Shown piece after piece: positions 23,849 to 37,568 of a stretch of 64,000 bases of DNA (position 1 is the first letter of the stretch; each line of letters opens with the position of its first letter). The stretch spans positions 186,001-250,000 of the forward strand of contig JAMYGW020000012.1 of NCBI GenBank assembly GCA_025617375.2, written 5' to 3'. The translations under genes and the position numbers were made by a program. Origin of the DNA: Acarospora socialis. Lineage: Eukaryota > Ascomycota > Lecanoromycetes > Acarosporales > Acarosporaceae. Under the pieces are notes generated by a model, which was not told where the DNA came from, did no database searches, and saw nothing but the letters and a program-made list of their open reading frames with translations.

Positions 23849-25580
23849 CTAATCTTGACCAAGCGGCACATAGCTGTAGAGGTTCTGATAAACGTCTGGA
23901 TAGGTCTTCAACAGTCTCAGCTCCACCTCCCCCAACGTATCCTCAGGCAGGGGTACTTGTTTCTTATCCGTTCGGTGTTCCCAGCGAAACTTGTGCATGC
24001 CGAGATGGTGTTGATCCGCAGCATCTTCGATGACTTCCTCGGCATGATCCACGCCGGCAAGCTTCCATTCTTTCAGTGCCTCGGGAGCATAATGCCCGGT
24101 GTCGGCCGTGCCGAGACCTTTCTCCGAACCCATGCGTACCCGCACACACGCGTGGATGTGCTCACCCGTATCTCGCAAAGGTCTCTCTGTTTCTTTGCCT
24201 GTAGTTGGGTTTACCGCGTGGTAACGTCCAGGTTCCCGAATCCTCGGGAAGCCCAAGGCCTGGAGTTTGGTCCTGGAATCGTAGATCATTCCCAGACCCC
24301 AGGAGCGAGTTTTTTCGCCTTTGTCCTTATAGTACTTCACATTCAAGTCATGCTGCCACGTGATGTAATCCTTATCGAAAAAGAGTAAGTTGTCTAGCTG
24401 AGATATCATCCATGCCAGCGTGATGTCCGCAAGCTCGGTGTCGTCGTAACTGCCACCGACGTTGGAATGGACACCAGGAAACCAGCATTGCTTCAGCAGC
24501 TTAGGGAAATCCTGTCCGGCTGGCTTCTCCCAGATCGTAGGCGAGAATGGTCTCCGTTTCTCATCCAACGCCAAAGCGTGGAATGCGTATTCGACGTTTG
24601 GGCCCACTTTCGTGTCGACAAAGGAATACTCTTGTGGATGATCCGGCCAAAGCCCTGTGTTTGGTATCCCTAGAGAACCTTACAGAGTGTAAGTGAGTAG
24701 CCGAGGACTCCTACCACTGCGCACGATAGTAGATACATACCCACTGTGTCCCAGACCGCCACGGCTTTGATTGGCACTCTGATTATCGAGAGTTCTTGCT
24801 GCATCAACAGTCAGCGACACTTGTGGGGTTGCAACCTCACGAGGGACGTACCTTTTCAAGCTCCTCCGTGTACTCTGGATTTAGGACGCCCACTTTGTTG
24901 GGAGTCACAAACTGGGGCACATGGCTGGATTTATCTTGGTTCTCCCAGTCCTTGAAGACCTCGTAGAAGTGTGGCAGTCCCTTTTTAGTCAACAGTCCAA
25001 CGCTGGTGATGAGTCCCGCAATGCTTCGAGCAGTAAAGGCACCTCTTGAAAAGCCGATAAGAAAAATCTCATCTCCGCTCTGGTAGTTGTTGGCAAGGAA
25101 TGAATAGGCTTCACGTATGTGCTCCGACAAGCCTGCGCCGGTTCCGCCACCCATAACATGATCCCAGATGCTGTTGCCAGTACCAACCCCGGCTTGATAG
25201 TAGACTATCTGTTGCATACCATTCTCGCCCTCTTTCTCGCTTTCCGGAAGAATGGCACGGCAGATTCTGGTCACATTTGTTGGTGTTTGAATATGACCGT
25301 TCTTCTCCCACGGCCAATTCGAGTCTTTGACAAACCCACTGTCGCTATTCTATGTTCCAATAGACATGATCAGTGAATGGAAGTGGACCAAGAACGCGTA
25401 TTGGCTGGTTTTTCTGCTGCTAGGATATAGTGAACTGGAAGCTATACCATCCATGTTCCTAGGCAGACATGTCAGCACAATCTGTTTGCAAACATCCCAG
25501 AGGTGTCAGCGCTCTCGTGACATACCATCACACGCAACGATAAGCCTTTTCCTTGTCTTCTCATGACCTGGCGTCGCCAT
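23849..25580 (-). CDS. DUF2235 alpha/beta-hydrolase (Tle1-like phospholipase domain)
   Basis: Five exons: 25526-25580, 25448-25458, 24852-25349, 24741-24798 and 23849-24678, giving 483 aa. The family is predicted to be an uncharacterised serine hydrolase related to the catalytic domain of bacterial Tle1 phospholipases. The first strand reads RLIVACDGTW, the nucleophile Ser123 sits in IGFSRGAFTAR, AVWDTVGSLGIP follows, and WFPGVHSNVGGSY carries the expected histidine region. No signal peptide is present. The second exon is only 11 nt, but it supplies the GTW of the conserved CDGTW motif. The acceptor at 24679 (TGTAAG) was preferred to TCTAG a few bases on because it restores GSLGIP. Length and gene structure are typical of fungal DUF2235 proteins; the physiological substrate is unknown. 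Confidence 0.88.
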
Positions 25581-26456
25581 AGTTCTCAAGTCGTTGTTTT
25601 TCGACCGACTGCGTAACGGAGTAGAAGAGCGGTAGGAAATGAAAGCCCTTTGTACCAAGGGTATAAAGGTAGGCGCAGATCTTGCCCTCCGAAAAGCAGG
25701 AAAGGAGAAGCTTCGGGAGGAAGTAGCAATGGATGAAATGAAGCAGGCCGGAGGATAGAAATTCATACAGCACGCATTAGGAATCGGAAAATGGAGCACG
25801 GTTTTCGCATGGCTCAGGAAGGCCCAGGACAGGAGCTATCTATGGTAGATATAGCTGATAGAGCAAGGACCAGAACAGCACCTTCCAATCGGTCATGGCG
25901 GGCTGTGGCAGCTCTTGGCTAAGCTGACCCGCAGCCTTAACATATATTGAAGGCGGAGCACCCATACCTAACTACAAGGGTAGCTAAGACGCCTGATCCC
26001 CCATTCGAGCCGAAAGCAGAAAGAACTGATGGCTGGCGGGCAAGCTGAGAAGGAGGGACATTATTATTTGATAATTAGCCTCCCAGCGAGCAGCTTTAGT
26101 CTGACATTTCGAGTAATCTGGCGAGCCAAGGCTGAAAAGGACGAGCCGGACGAACTAAAACAGGCGAGACGCGATATTATACGGATTACACATACAAGGT
26201 ACTCGTAAGTTAACGAGGGAGGTGAAAGTCGAGAGCTGCTTGCATGTCCGGAGCTTTCTGTCAACCGCAACAGCTTTCAGTCCGCAGGAACGCCCACATC
26301 CATCTGCCAATAGCGTCTGGTCCCAGCTCTGTGATTGACCGTAACACAGAACTGGCTGCCACACCCTCACCCAAGTCGTAAGGACACCGACCCCTCATAT
26401 TAGACTAGTCTCTTCTTCCATCAAACATACGATGTCTTGCGCTGCCATCGCCGACT
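25581..26456. other. Divergent promoter region
   Basis: Head-to-head spacer of 876 bp between the DUF2235 gene (minus) and the APH-family kinase gene (plus). No further gene is seen. Confidence 0.4.
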
Positions 26457-26464
26457 ATGGCTGA
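26432..26464 (+). promoter_or_regulatory. Upstream ORF overlapping the kinase start
   Basis: An ATG at 26432 opens a 10-codon frame (MSCAAIADYG) whose TGA stop overlaps the main ATG region at 26457. Such an overlapping uORF would be expected to lower translation of the main frame. If transcription starts downstream of 26432 it has no effect. Confidence 0.35.
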
Positions 26465-27473
26465 CGCCTCCACAGCAGGGAGGATCACAAGCTTCTTCAT
26501 CAGCCATGGCCTGACAGAAAGAGACCGTCTGGATTGCAATGTTTCAGCCCAAGCTCTCTTCCCCAATGAGGCGATAATCCCAGCGCCGACACAGGGCTAT
26601 TGCAGCTACACCGTCCTTGTCGGAGATTCCCACATCGTTCAGTTCCGCCCCAAAAAGTATCAATTGGATCCGGCCGTCATAACAGCGGCAAAGAAAGTGT
26701 TCGCCAACTATGCACCGAGCATCCACTTCGTGAGAGCAGTGACTCCATCAAGACTGCTGATGTATACTATGGAAATGCTACCAGGAATATCATACAAGGA
26801 ATATCGCGCAAGTGAGACCACTCTCGTCGCTCAAAAACAAACTTGGAACAACCACGTGCAAATAGTCGAAGACTTTGCCCTCTTCCTCGCCAGATCCTGG
26901 CATCATAGGGCTGACCTCCCCCTGCGCGGCAAGGTTGGCTCAACTATTACCGTCCGGCTGCGCCAACTGACGCAACAGCTTCCACGCCGCTTCCATCCTC
27001 GTGCGCTATCGGCCTTGAAACAGATCCGTAAACTGGAAGCCTTACCGTGGGTTCTCACCCACGGCGATATCGTCCCCTCCAACATCATGGTAGATCCCGC
27101 AAGCAGCCGCTTAACCGGTCTCGTCGACTGGGCCGAAGCTGAAGTTCTGCCTTTTGGTTTGTGCCTTTACGGGCTGGAAGAACTGCTCGGTTTCGTGACG
27201 GCGACGGGATGGACGTATTGGGATGGATCCGAGTACCTTCGGGCGAGGTTCTGGCGCAAGCTCCTCGCCGCGATACCAAAGCTTGACGGCAATCGTCAAG
27301 CGCTTGATGCTCTTGGCACCGCGAGTGATATCGGGGTGCTGCTATGGCATGGCTTTGCGTGGGACGACGGCGCCATCGATCGTGTTGTCCAGGATGGGTT
27401 GGACGACGAGGAAATATGTCGCCTGGACGCCTTCTTAGGGTATGGGAGCAGGTCCGGGCTACCGAAGCTCTGA
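26457..27473 (+). CDS. Aminoglycoside phosphotransferase (APH)-family small-molecule kinase
   Basis: A single exon encodes 338 aa. The protein-kinase-like APH fold is recognised by the catalytic loop HGD at about 202-204 with Asn209 (HGDIVPSN) and the metal-binding DW at about 224 (GLVDWAEAE). An N-lobe strand with VQFRPKKYQLD provides a likely ATP-contact lysine, and MEMLPGISYKEY matches the family hinge. The substrate is unknown; fungal members of this large family are rarely characterised and are not antibiotic resistance genes as a rule. No signal peptide is present. The ATG at 26457 is the first in-frame Met; a short uORF overlaps it. Confidence 0.85.
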   Translation: MADASTAGRITSFFISHGLTERDRLDCNVSAQALFPNEAIIPAPTQGYCSYTVLVGDSHIVQFRPKKYQLDPAVITAAKKVFANYAPSIHFVRAVTPSRLLMYTMEMLPGISYKEYRASETTLVAQKQTWNNHVQIVEDFALFLARSWHHRADLPLRGKVGSTITVRLRQLTQQLPRRFHPRALSALKQIRKLEALPWVLTHGDIVPSNIMVDPASSRLTGLVDWAEAEVLPFGLCLYGLEELLGFVTATGWTYWDGSEYLRARFWRKLLAAIPKLDGNRQALDALGTASDIGVLLWHGFAWDDGAIDRVVQDGLDDEEICRLDAFLGYGSRSGLPKL

Positions 27474-28218
27474 AGGGGACCTGAGTAATGGAACGACATC
27501 ACATGCAGTATTTTCACCTGTTCACTCATATCAGCTTGGATATGTGCGTTCATACCGTCTACCGATTAATATCAATAAGCTCGACTCGGTCGTATAGTGG
27601 TTTCAATATACATCGTTTCAGTCTCTCGTAATTAGACTGGCTGTATTTTTAGGCTGGCACAGTCATACCCTGAATCAATATGGACACAGACCTTCTCGTA
27701 GCATAGCATACAAAGCCGGTGGAATGGAGATGATTGTCCTGGAGCCCGTAGGCTCCTTGAAATGGGATTAGATTCTATCAGATCTATGTACATTCATAGT
27801 CGAAAGACCCGCCCGAGATATTGCGCCCTAAGCTAAGAACTGATAGCGACTTGGCGTACAAATGGTGGAGGACGCTTGGAGCATCTTTTTTGGGCTATGT
27901 CCCTTGCAACAATCCCTGAAGCTTCTGACCTTGGGTCACGGCTCTGGGTCGGAGCCCGTTACAGGGTGGTGCTCTCCGAAAGGAGCCTCTTTGGTAGCAT
28001 TCTGCATAGCACGTTAGTAGTTCGTGTAGCAATGATGTTGGAAGCTCTCATGTTGTTGATGGGATACGGGTCGTTCTTGTCCACGCACATAGCTGCAACG
28101 GCTCGACCGATTTGTTGGGCCAACTGAGCCTTCAAGCCTAATACTATCTTCAGTACACCACCAGTGATTGGTTAGGTAGAAGGGGGTAATTTTCGCACAT
28201 GACCGAATAGCTTGCGAT
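27474..28218. other. Convergent spacer
   Basis: 3' flanks of the kinase gene and the poly(A) polymerase gene. The open frame at 27876-28127 (+) has no motif. Confidence 0.4.
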
Positions 28219-30477
<2,259 letters not shown>

Positions 30478-30833
30478 GACAGCTCTAATCTGGACGATGT
30501 GGATCGAGTATCATGTGGTCGTTGAGAGGCTCGAATCAAGGGGCTTTCGGCGCCAAAGGAAGATTGCTGGTCGCCTAAACTACACTTGTAGATCAAGACT
30601 GACGTAGTGCATCCGCAAGACCTCCAACCCAGCGCAGAACGATTTCATAGATTTTGCGTATAAATGTCGACCAGAGGATGTTGCGAGTGTAGTTCTACGG
30701 TGTTCAGAGTCGACATCCAGGTCATCTACTCGCTTAGTAATCTTCGTCGTCCCTTTTCGGTAAGGTATGTTAGCCTGCTGTCACATGCACAGGCCCATTC
30801 GATACTCATTATTCTGAGGCAGCCACCTCCGTA
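30478..30833. other. Spacer between two minus-strand genes
   Basis: 356 bp holding the promoter of the poly(A) polymerase gene and the 3' UTR of the MetX-like gene. No open frame of note. Confidence 0.4.
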
Positions 30834-32296
30834 TTACAACTGTAGATCTGACATTACTTTGTACAGGTTTGATGGGACAACAGCAAAGTGCTTTCTCAGA
30901 TGGTCATCTAGCCATTTAACGTCATCTTTGCTATCGCCTGGGCCACCGGCCCAATCTGGTGAGATCTTGAGTTAGTCTTCCGGGACTCTTCACTAGTGTT
31001 CAGGATAGGAGACTCACGGCCCCAGATGCTTGGAAAGGCAAACATTTGCCCGATTCCCGGCTTCATGTTGGCAACTTCGTACTCCGAATCCTCAGGTCTA
31101 GGGTGGCCCTACCGTCAACCAGCGAAGCAACGGTTTGCGGAATAGTACTTACGGGAAGTACAAATCCGTCTTCGAAGGCAGTACGAGAGCTTTTGCTTTG
31201 ATACTTGCCATGGCTTTTTCAAAGTTGCCGTTGTATGGCTCCTGTTGCGAACAGTCGCCACTTTGCCAAGTCTGCAGCATGACCAGCATGTTCTCCGGAT
31301 CTACATGTGAACATCAGTATCGCTGCTGCCAACAAGACGGAGGTGACAGGTTCACGAACCCTTGGAGCACGCCCAGGTTTCCCAGAACCCCGTCATGAAG
31401 GATTCAAGATCTTTGAAGCCGAAATGCTTCTCATGGAGTCTCTCCCGATAAAAGGCCTGGCTGAAGCCCCTGAGAAAATTGGTGTTCAGCACGGCTTACA
31501 TCCATATCTGGGAGAAGGTAGGATATACCAGCCAGCATAACCCCTCCCGAAGGCCTTCATTCCCACCGATTTCTCCTCTTCTGTCCAAGTCCGGTACTTC
31601 TCTCCGTTCACGGCGACTCCCAGTTGGCCTGGACCAGCCGACGGGATCTTTTTCGCAGCTAGCATGGCACTCTTCACACCTTCGAGGAAAACTTGGTTGT
31701 GCAAGGAAGTCTTGGCTGAGCCGCAAAAGGGCACGATAAGGTCCATCATGTCGGGATATTGAGTGGCCCATTGGTAAGTCTGGGCAGCGCCCATCGACCA
31801 GCCAAGGACTGCACGGAGATGCTGGATGCCAAGGTGCTTGGTCACCAGAGCGTGCTGGGCTCGGACATTGTCGTAGAATGAGCATTTCGGGAATGGTTTC
31901 GCAGTGGGATGGTTTGATGGCGAGGATGATTCACCATTACCGAAGAGGGCTGGAATGATGATGAAGTATTTCTTAGGGTTCAGTGTCATATCCTCGCTGA
32001 TGAGCCACTCATTGTCCGATATAGCTATTCCGAATTGTCAGCTCTACTTTTCATCATTGAGGCCGAAGTGAGTCCAGCAGTGCTCCATAACGCGCTGGAG
32101 TCTCCCTTGTGGATTGCATGTTTTACTACCCTAGGAGATCCCGATACTTACAGCCCGAATACCAAGTAGGGTATACTACCGCTGGCAATTTGGAGTCACC
32201 AAACGTCTTGTACGCAATATGCGCATCTGGGATATCTGCGCCGCATTGAAGCTTCCAGTCTCCAAGCTTGAACGTTTGATAATCTTGCTCTGTCAT
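30834..32296 (-). CDS. Alpha/beta-hydrolase of the homoserine O-acetyltransferase (MetX) type
   Basis: Six exons: 32152-32296, 31529-32024, 31360-31469, 31153-31300, 31018-31097 and 30834-30955, giving 366 aa. It has the fold of MetX/Met2 acyltransferases: the nucleophile Ser125 lies in AVLGWSMGA, the acid Asp in SKTDLYF and the histidine in WGHWAGGPGD. The oxyanion strand reads YFIIIPALFGNGES. It is shorter than canonical fungal homoserine O-acetyltransferase and belongs to the diverged fungal branch annotated as MetX-like hydrolases, so acetyl transfer to homoserine is not assured. The third exon uses a less common GTTCGT donor. All six exons are needed to keep the frame. It is divergently paired with the flavin-reductase-like gene 574 bp away. 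Confidence 0.87.
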
Positions 32297-32870
32297 TGTT
32301 GTGTTTGTCTTTCCCCGTCGGCGCGCTTGTTTCGATGCGACGACTTCCCAGTACGACGTCGATCAGCTTCATATACCTACGAAGTATTCATGAACAATAT
32401 TATCAATAAGCGCGATATTCTTACCCCGCGACCATTGCCGTCCATATGCCCGGTCGTAGATACGGTACGATTACCTCTAGGTAGTCCCCCGCCTTCTCTA
32501 GCCGCCTACCTAGGTATACTACAAGTAGACCCACTTTTGATAAACCGAAGGCCTTCCAGAAGTCGGTTTTGCGTAAGCTTGTGAGGCATATTTAGCTCTG
32601 ATATGACATTGAGCTCCGAAGCATTTAGAGGGTTCCGGGGAAGAACGGAAATGCGCCCGGAAGAGAGCATACGTGCAACTGTTCAATCGACAATCTCAGG
32701 CAGAAGTTGTTCATGATACGAACGAGGCCTGTTCTACGTTCTACCTATAGGTAACGTTTGACAAAGATACCTGAACCAGTCTCCCACTAACTGTAGGTTC
32801 AATCAGTAATCTCGAGCAGAAATTCCTCCGAGAGCGCAATCCAAGGTTGACCCACCATTCTGCGTCAAAC
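32297..32870. other. Divergent promoter region
   Basis: Shared upstream region of the MetX-like gene (minus) and the flavin-reductase-like gene (plus). It contains CCTAGGTA-type units near 32505-32520. No gene is seen. Confidence 0.4.
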
Positions 32871-33855
32871 ATGGCGAAGAATTTCGGCGACGATGAGCAA
32901 CGGGCTGGTGATCCTACCGCACATGAACAGCGGTTGGACGGTGAGAAAGCCGTGCAACGTAATCCGCACCCGGATTTTGGCAAGGTGGAAGCCTCCAGGC
33001 CAGAGTGGAGGACGGACCATGAGTGGAACTTTACCAAGACCAAAGACCCTAAATGGAAATATGGGCAAGGCGGAAATGATGGCGGAGAGAGCCTGAAGAA
33101 GCAGCATGTCGAGATTGATCCCTACGCAGAGGGCAGGCCCGCCGTTTTCAACTACAAACTCCTTATCTCGGGCATCATACCGAGACCGATAGGGTTCATC
33201 AGTACAAGGTCAAAGGACGGTATGGAAGAGTTATTGATACCAGTCCACCAGAGTCTGACCCGAATATTATGCAGGGCAATCTACAAACCTAGCTCCGTTC
33301 AGTTACACTCAAGTGATCAATCACGATCCGCCAATCTTCATCGTTGGCTTTGCTGGTGGTTTCGACAACGCCAAGGATACTCTCCGCAACCTCATCGACA
33401 CTAATGAATGTGTTATCAATATGATCTCTGAGCACTTCATTGAAGCCGCTAATGCAACCTCCATCAACGCGCCGTATGGAATATCGGAATGGGCCTTGAC
33501 AGGGCTTCACCCTGCTCCGTGCACTACCGTGAAGGCTTCCAGGGTCAAGGAGTCTGTCTTTTCGATCGAAGGAAAACTCATGGAAACAAAGGAGTTTGAG
33601 AGCAAGATTACCCCGGGGAGGAAGACAGGTGTCCTGGCCATTATCGAAGGAACGAGGTTCTGGGTGAGGGAGGACGCGATCAACGAGGACAGGAACATCA
33701 TCGACCCTGCTATACTGAGGCCGATGAGTCGTCTGGGAGGGATCACGTACGGAAGGCTCACTGAGGGCTTGGAGCTTCCAAGACCTGAATTCGACGAGGT
33801 AACGAAACCAGAAGAGGTTAAGCCCTTGGTTAAACCGAAGGCAGAGGGACAGTAA
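32871..33855 (+). CDS. Flavin reductase-like (DIM6/NTAB, FMN-binding split barrel) protein
   Basis: Two exons, 32871-33219 and 33275-33855, give 309 aa. After a charged N-terminal 75 residues the FMN-binding split barrel begins at FNYKLLISGIIPRPIGFIST. Next come the exon junction reading GQSTNLAPFSYTQVINHDPP, IFIVGF, and a TLRNLIDTNECVINMIS strand-helix unit, all typical of fungal flavoprotein oxygenase-type proteins of this family. It probably binds FMN and uses NAD(P)H or an unknown substrate. No signal peptide is seen. A Lys/Glu/Pro-rich tail ends the protein. The intron (GTATGG to TATGCAG) is 55 bp. The ATG at 32871 is the first in-frame Met. Confidence 0.87.
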
Positions 33856-35078
33856 AGGGATGACTGTGTATATACAACCATTCATCGAATTGCTGGATTG
33901 TTGCTATCCTCCTCTGGGACTGGGATAACCTTCGCCGGTGGTTCTTGTTTCTGGCCTGCGGTCAGTCTCCTGATGATCGATGCCGCGCAACATGATCAGC
34001 ACAAAGGAGTTGTTACGGTAGCCGGCATCACTTTGCAAAAGGGTGATGCAGATGCTCATGGTAAGATGGACTATCTTGGTTTCAGAGTTATCAGCGCACC
34101 CCGTTGATTGGGTGATAAACAGGATCTTGCACGATCTCAGGTTGTATTCAAGCAGAGAATAGAGGCGGGTAGTTCCCTCGATCTACCGTAGTTGATGGAC
34201 ATGCAAGGGACCCAGTGAGTTCGAGTTTGTAATTGTTTCTTCCATATCGCATAGGGGGAGTCATCATTGGAGCGGCAGGAGGACCAGGCACACAAATCGA
34301 CCTGACACAATTCCATGCACTGCAGGCGATCAGAGCCGTTACCACATGGCCAGCTCGCGGGAAATTTCAGGGCAGAGCGGACATACCTTAGTCAACCTTG
34401 GATACTGACTGCAAAAGTACATGTACTCGAGAAACTTGGCTTCCTAACATGCGTTACCTTGGGGAACACAAGGTGTAAGGTAGCGAGCTTGTGAAACTTT
34501 ACATCTCTGTTTCTAAACTCTGACACCCAGAGTTTCTCCACAAGTACTCTACCCAGCCTGAACGACTTGGCAGAGGGCAGCGTCTCCATCCTGTAAGGTA
34601 CTCTAGCAGTACTGTAGACACGACTAAGATTTCCGTACACTGACGGGGAAAGCAAAAGCAAGAGCGAGCAGTCAGACCCCACCATGCCGTGGCGCATCCT
34701 CTGAGTAACATAAGGCACACCCACTTCAGTTGTTCAGCCTTGGATTGGAATTAGTTCTCGGACCCGAAGACTTCATCCCCTTCGCACTCCAGGTCGAGAA
34801 ACTCTTGTCAACCGACCCGATCACTTTTTAGGATGATAGAAGAACTGTTGTACCCATAACAGCGACCTTTTGCTGTTTATGCGCTTTCGAAATCAAAAAC
34901 GGGCAGGACTGCCACGATCACTCCCAATCGTCCCAACGTCAACTTAGATTGTTCAGCCGCAAGTGCCGAGATAAGTAAAGCTTTCGGAGAACTAAGCCAC
35001 CACGCGCTCGTGCATTCGAAGGAGCATATTACAACATCAAGCTGGCAGAGGTCCTCTTATCCATTCTACATCTACCTT
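33856..35078. other. Intergenic, no gene seen
   Basis: Between two plus-strand genes; should carry the promoter of the Hsp70-like gene. Frames at 33898-34107 and 34392-34724 have no motif. Confidence 0.4.
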
Positions 35079-37568
35079 ATGGATGTAATGAACTCAAGGT
35101 TCAAGAACCTTGGCTTTAAATCGAAGCGTAAGCCGTCGAGCAACAACGTCGCGATCCAGCACACTCTCGCACCACCACAGCAGCCAAACGGATTCGCTCA
35201 TACCCCTCCTCTAGGCACCAACTCCTCCACCGCCAGCCTTCCCATGAATCAGAATCCCAACCAGAACCAGCTGGGTCGACCCCCAAGCTACACCTACAAT
35301 CCCCACGCACCTAGACCGACGAGTCCGATGCCTCCCGGCGCCGGCCATCAACAGCTTCCGCATCAACCGCCGCCAATCAATACCGGAGCATACCCGCCGC
35401 CAGGCCATCCAGCGGGCCATCCAGCAGGCCATCCGGCAATGGGAGCCCCGCAACCGCCGGTATACGGAGGAGGTTACGGTGCGCCGAATGGGATGCCAGG
35501 TGGCGGTGGGGTTGGTGGTCCGCCAGGGATGGGGATTTATGGTAACAGAGGGTCAGCGGTGGAGGTGGAGGGTGCAGGCAGAAGTAAAGCGCAATTGATT
35601 GTTGGCATAGACTTTGTGAGATTGCACCGAACGGAAAGTAATACAGGGCAGTGCTCTGACTTACTGAATTATAGGGGACCACCTTCTCTGGAGTCGCTTT
35701 CGCTTTCGCGACCAATACAGAAGCCAAAGAAGACATCATCACAGAATGGCCTGGTGCGGGCAATCAGACTAAGCAAAAGGTACGCTGCTATCCCAAGTTC
35801 TCGCTTTCCAGCAGAGGTCCTGATACTATACTATTTAGATCCCTACGGTCCTATACTACGATCAATATCAAAAAGTTGTCGGATGGGGTCCAGACATCGC
35901 CGATGCTCTAGCACCGACGGGATACCCCAAGCCCGGTGTACAGAAGGTCGAATGGTTCAAACTGCAACTCATGCTCTCCGGCAACACATATATCGACCCG
36001 ATTAACCTTCCACCACTTCCACCAGGGAAATCCGAAATCGATGTCGCGGCTGATTATCTTTTCAAATTACGGCAAGCGATGAGGAATCAACTGCAGAAAA
36101 CACTGGGAGAAGTCTTCGCTCGGGAGGAGCGCAATATCCGATACTTTCTCACGGTTCCCGCTATCTGGAACGATGCCGGGAAGGCTGCTACGCGTGCCGC
36201 CGCCATTCAGGCCGGCTTTCTTCGAGACGAGAACGACAATCGATTGACCTTGATTACCGAACCGGAAGCCGCTGCTATGTTCTGTTCCAAGACGGGTTTA
36301 CTGAACCTCAAGATACACGATGCAGTACTGATTGTCGATTGTGGCGGGGGCACCGTCGATCTGATCGCGTACGAAGTTGAAGAGGAGATGCCGTTCACAG
36401 TCGCCGAGTGTACCGCCGGGTCAGGCGACTCCTGCGGGTCCACCGCTCTCAATCGAAACTTCAGTAACATCCTCCGAGCCAAGATCCGCAAGATGAAACT
36501 GCCCGATGGCTCCAAAACGGCAGGCAAGGTGTACGCGAAGTGCATTATGGACTTCGAGAATCGGATAAAAGCAGACTTCCGCAACAACGGGCAGAAGTGG
36601 GCTGTGGATGTGGGCATCGAAGCCGAGTTTCCAGAAGCTGGCATTGAAGAAGGCTATATGACGTTCACCAATGAGGAGATTCTGCAATGTTTCGAGCCTG
36701 TCGTAAACAGAATTCTGGAACTGGTACGAAATCAAATCATCGCAATCCAAGCGCAGAACAGACAGTTACAGGTTAGTCACGCCATATAGATCCCGTTCTC
36801 GTCAAAGCTGATCACATGGCAGAATGTGCTGGTCGTCGGTGGTTTTGGCGCATCGGAATACCTCTTCGGTCAAATCAAACTGCACGTTCCCCCACAGTTC
36901 CAGTCGAAAGTCGTCCGGCCTATGGACTCCGTCGCCGCCATCGTCAAAGGTGCCGTCACCGCCGGCATTACCGAACGAGTCATCACGTCTCGCGTCGCTC
37001 GTCGCCATTACCTCATGGCCACGCTGCAACCGTTCAAGGAGGGCCATCATCCAGAGCAATACCGAGTGCCTAGCTTGGACGGCAAGGACCGATGCAAATA
37101 TACGCGCCAGATCTTCGTGCAAAAAGGCCAGCGAGTTAAGATTGGTGAGCCGGTCAAGGTGTCGTTTTTCCGGCAGGTGGCGCCGGGAGCGACGTTGATG
37201 TATGAAGACATCCTGTACGCTTGCGACGAAGACGTTTGTCCAGAGTACACCAAAGACCCCCGTAAGTCATTTCCTTTCCTTTCCCGCACAATCCGCGTAC
37301 ATGGGGATACCCCTCTCTGCTCTCTGATCGATATCACTAACACACTCGACTCCTTGTTTATTTTACAGGCATCAAAGAAGTCGTAACCCTAACCTCGGAC
37401 CTCTCGCGCAAGAATCTCGAAAAGGACTTTGAGAGAATGGACACGCCGCAGGGCACCTTCTACCGCGTCTACTTCGACATCTACCTCACCCTCGACGGCA
37501 GCGAATTCAACGCCGAGCTGGTCTGTCAGGGCGAAGTCATGGGTCGGTGCTCGGCTAGATTCCGATAA
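35079..37568 (+). CDS. Hsp70-like (HSPA12-type) ATPase with a Pro/Gln/Gly-rich N-terminal tail
   Basis: Five exons: 35079-35615, 35675-35779, 35839-36771, 36823-37261 and 37369-37568, giving 737 aa. Residues 1-170 are low complexity, rich in Pro, Gln, Asn and Gly, with GHPAGHPAGHPA. The actin-like ATPase starts at LIVGIDFGTTFSGVAF (phosphate 1) and continues with TVPAIWNDAGK, LITEPEAAA, VLIVDCGGGTVD (phosphate 2) and VLVVGGFGASEYL (adenosine motif). It lacks the canonical Hsp70 substrate-binding beta domain, as in the HSPA12-related proteins that are expanded in fungi. It is probably cytosolic; client and role are unknown. The first intron falls between Asp and Gly of the DFGTT motif, and each junction is in frame. 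Confidence 0.9.

Noticed and set aside
32297-32870. Leader or small gene in the MetX-like/flavin reductase spacer
   Set aside because: The open frame at 32219-32584 runs antisense over the first exon of the MetX-like gene and has no independent support.
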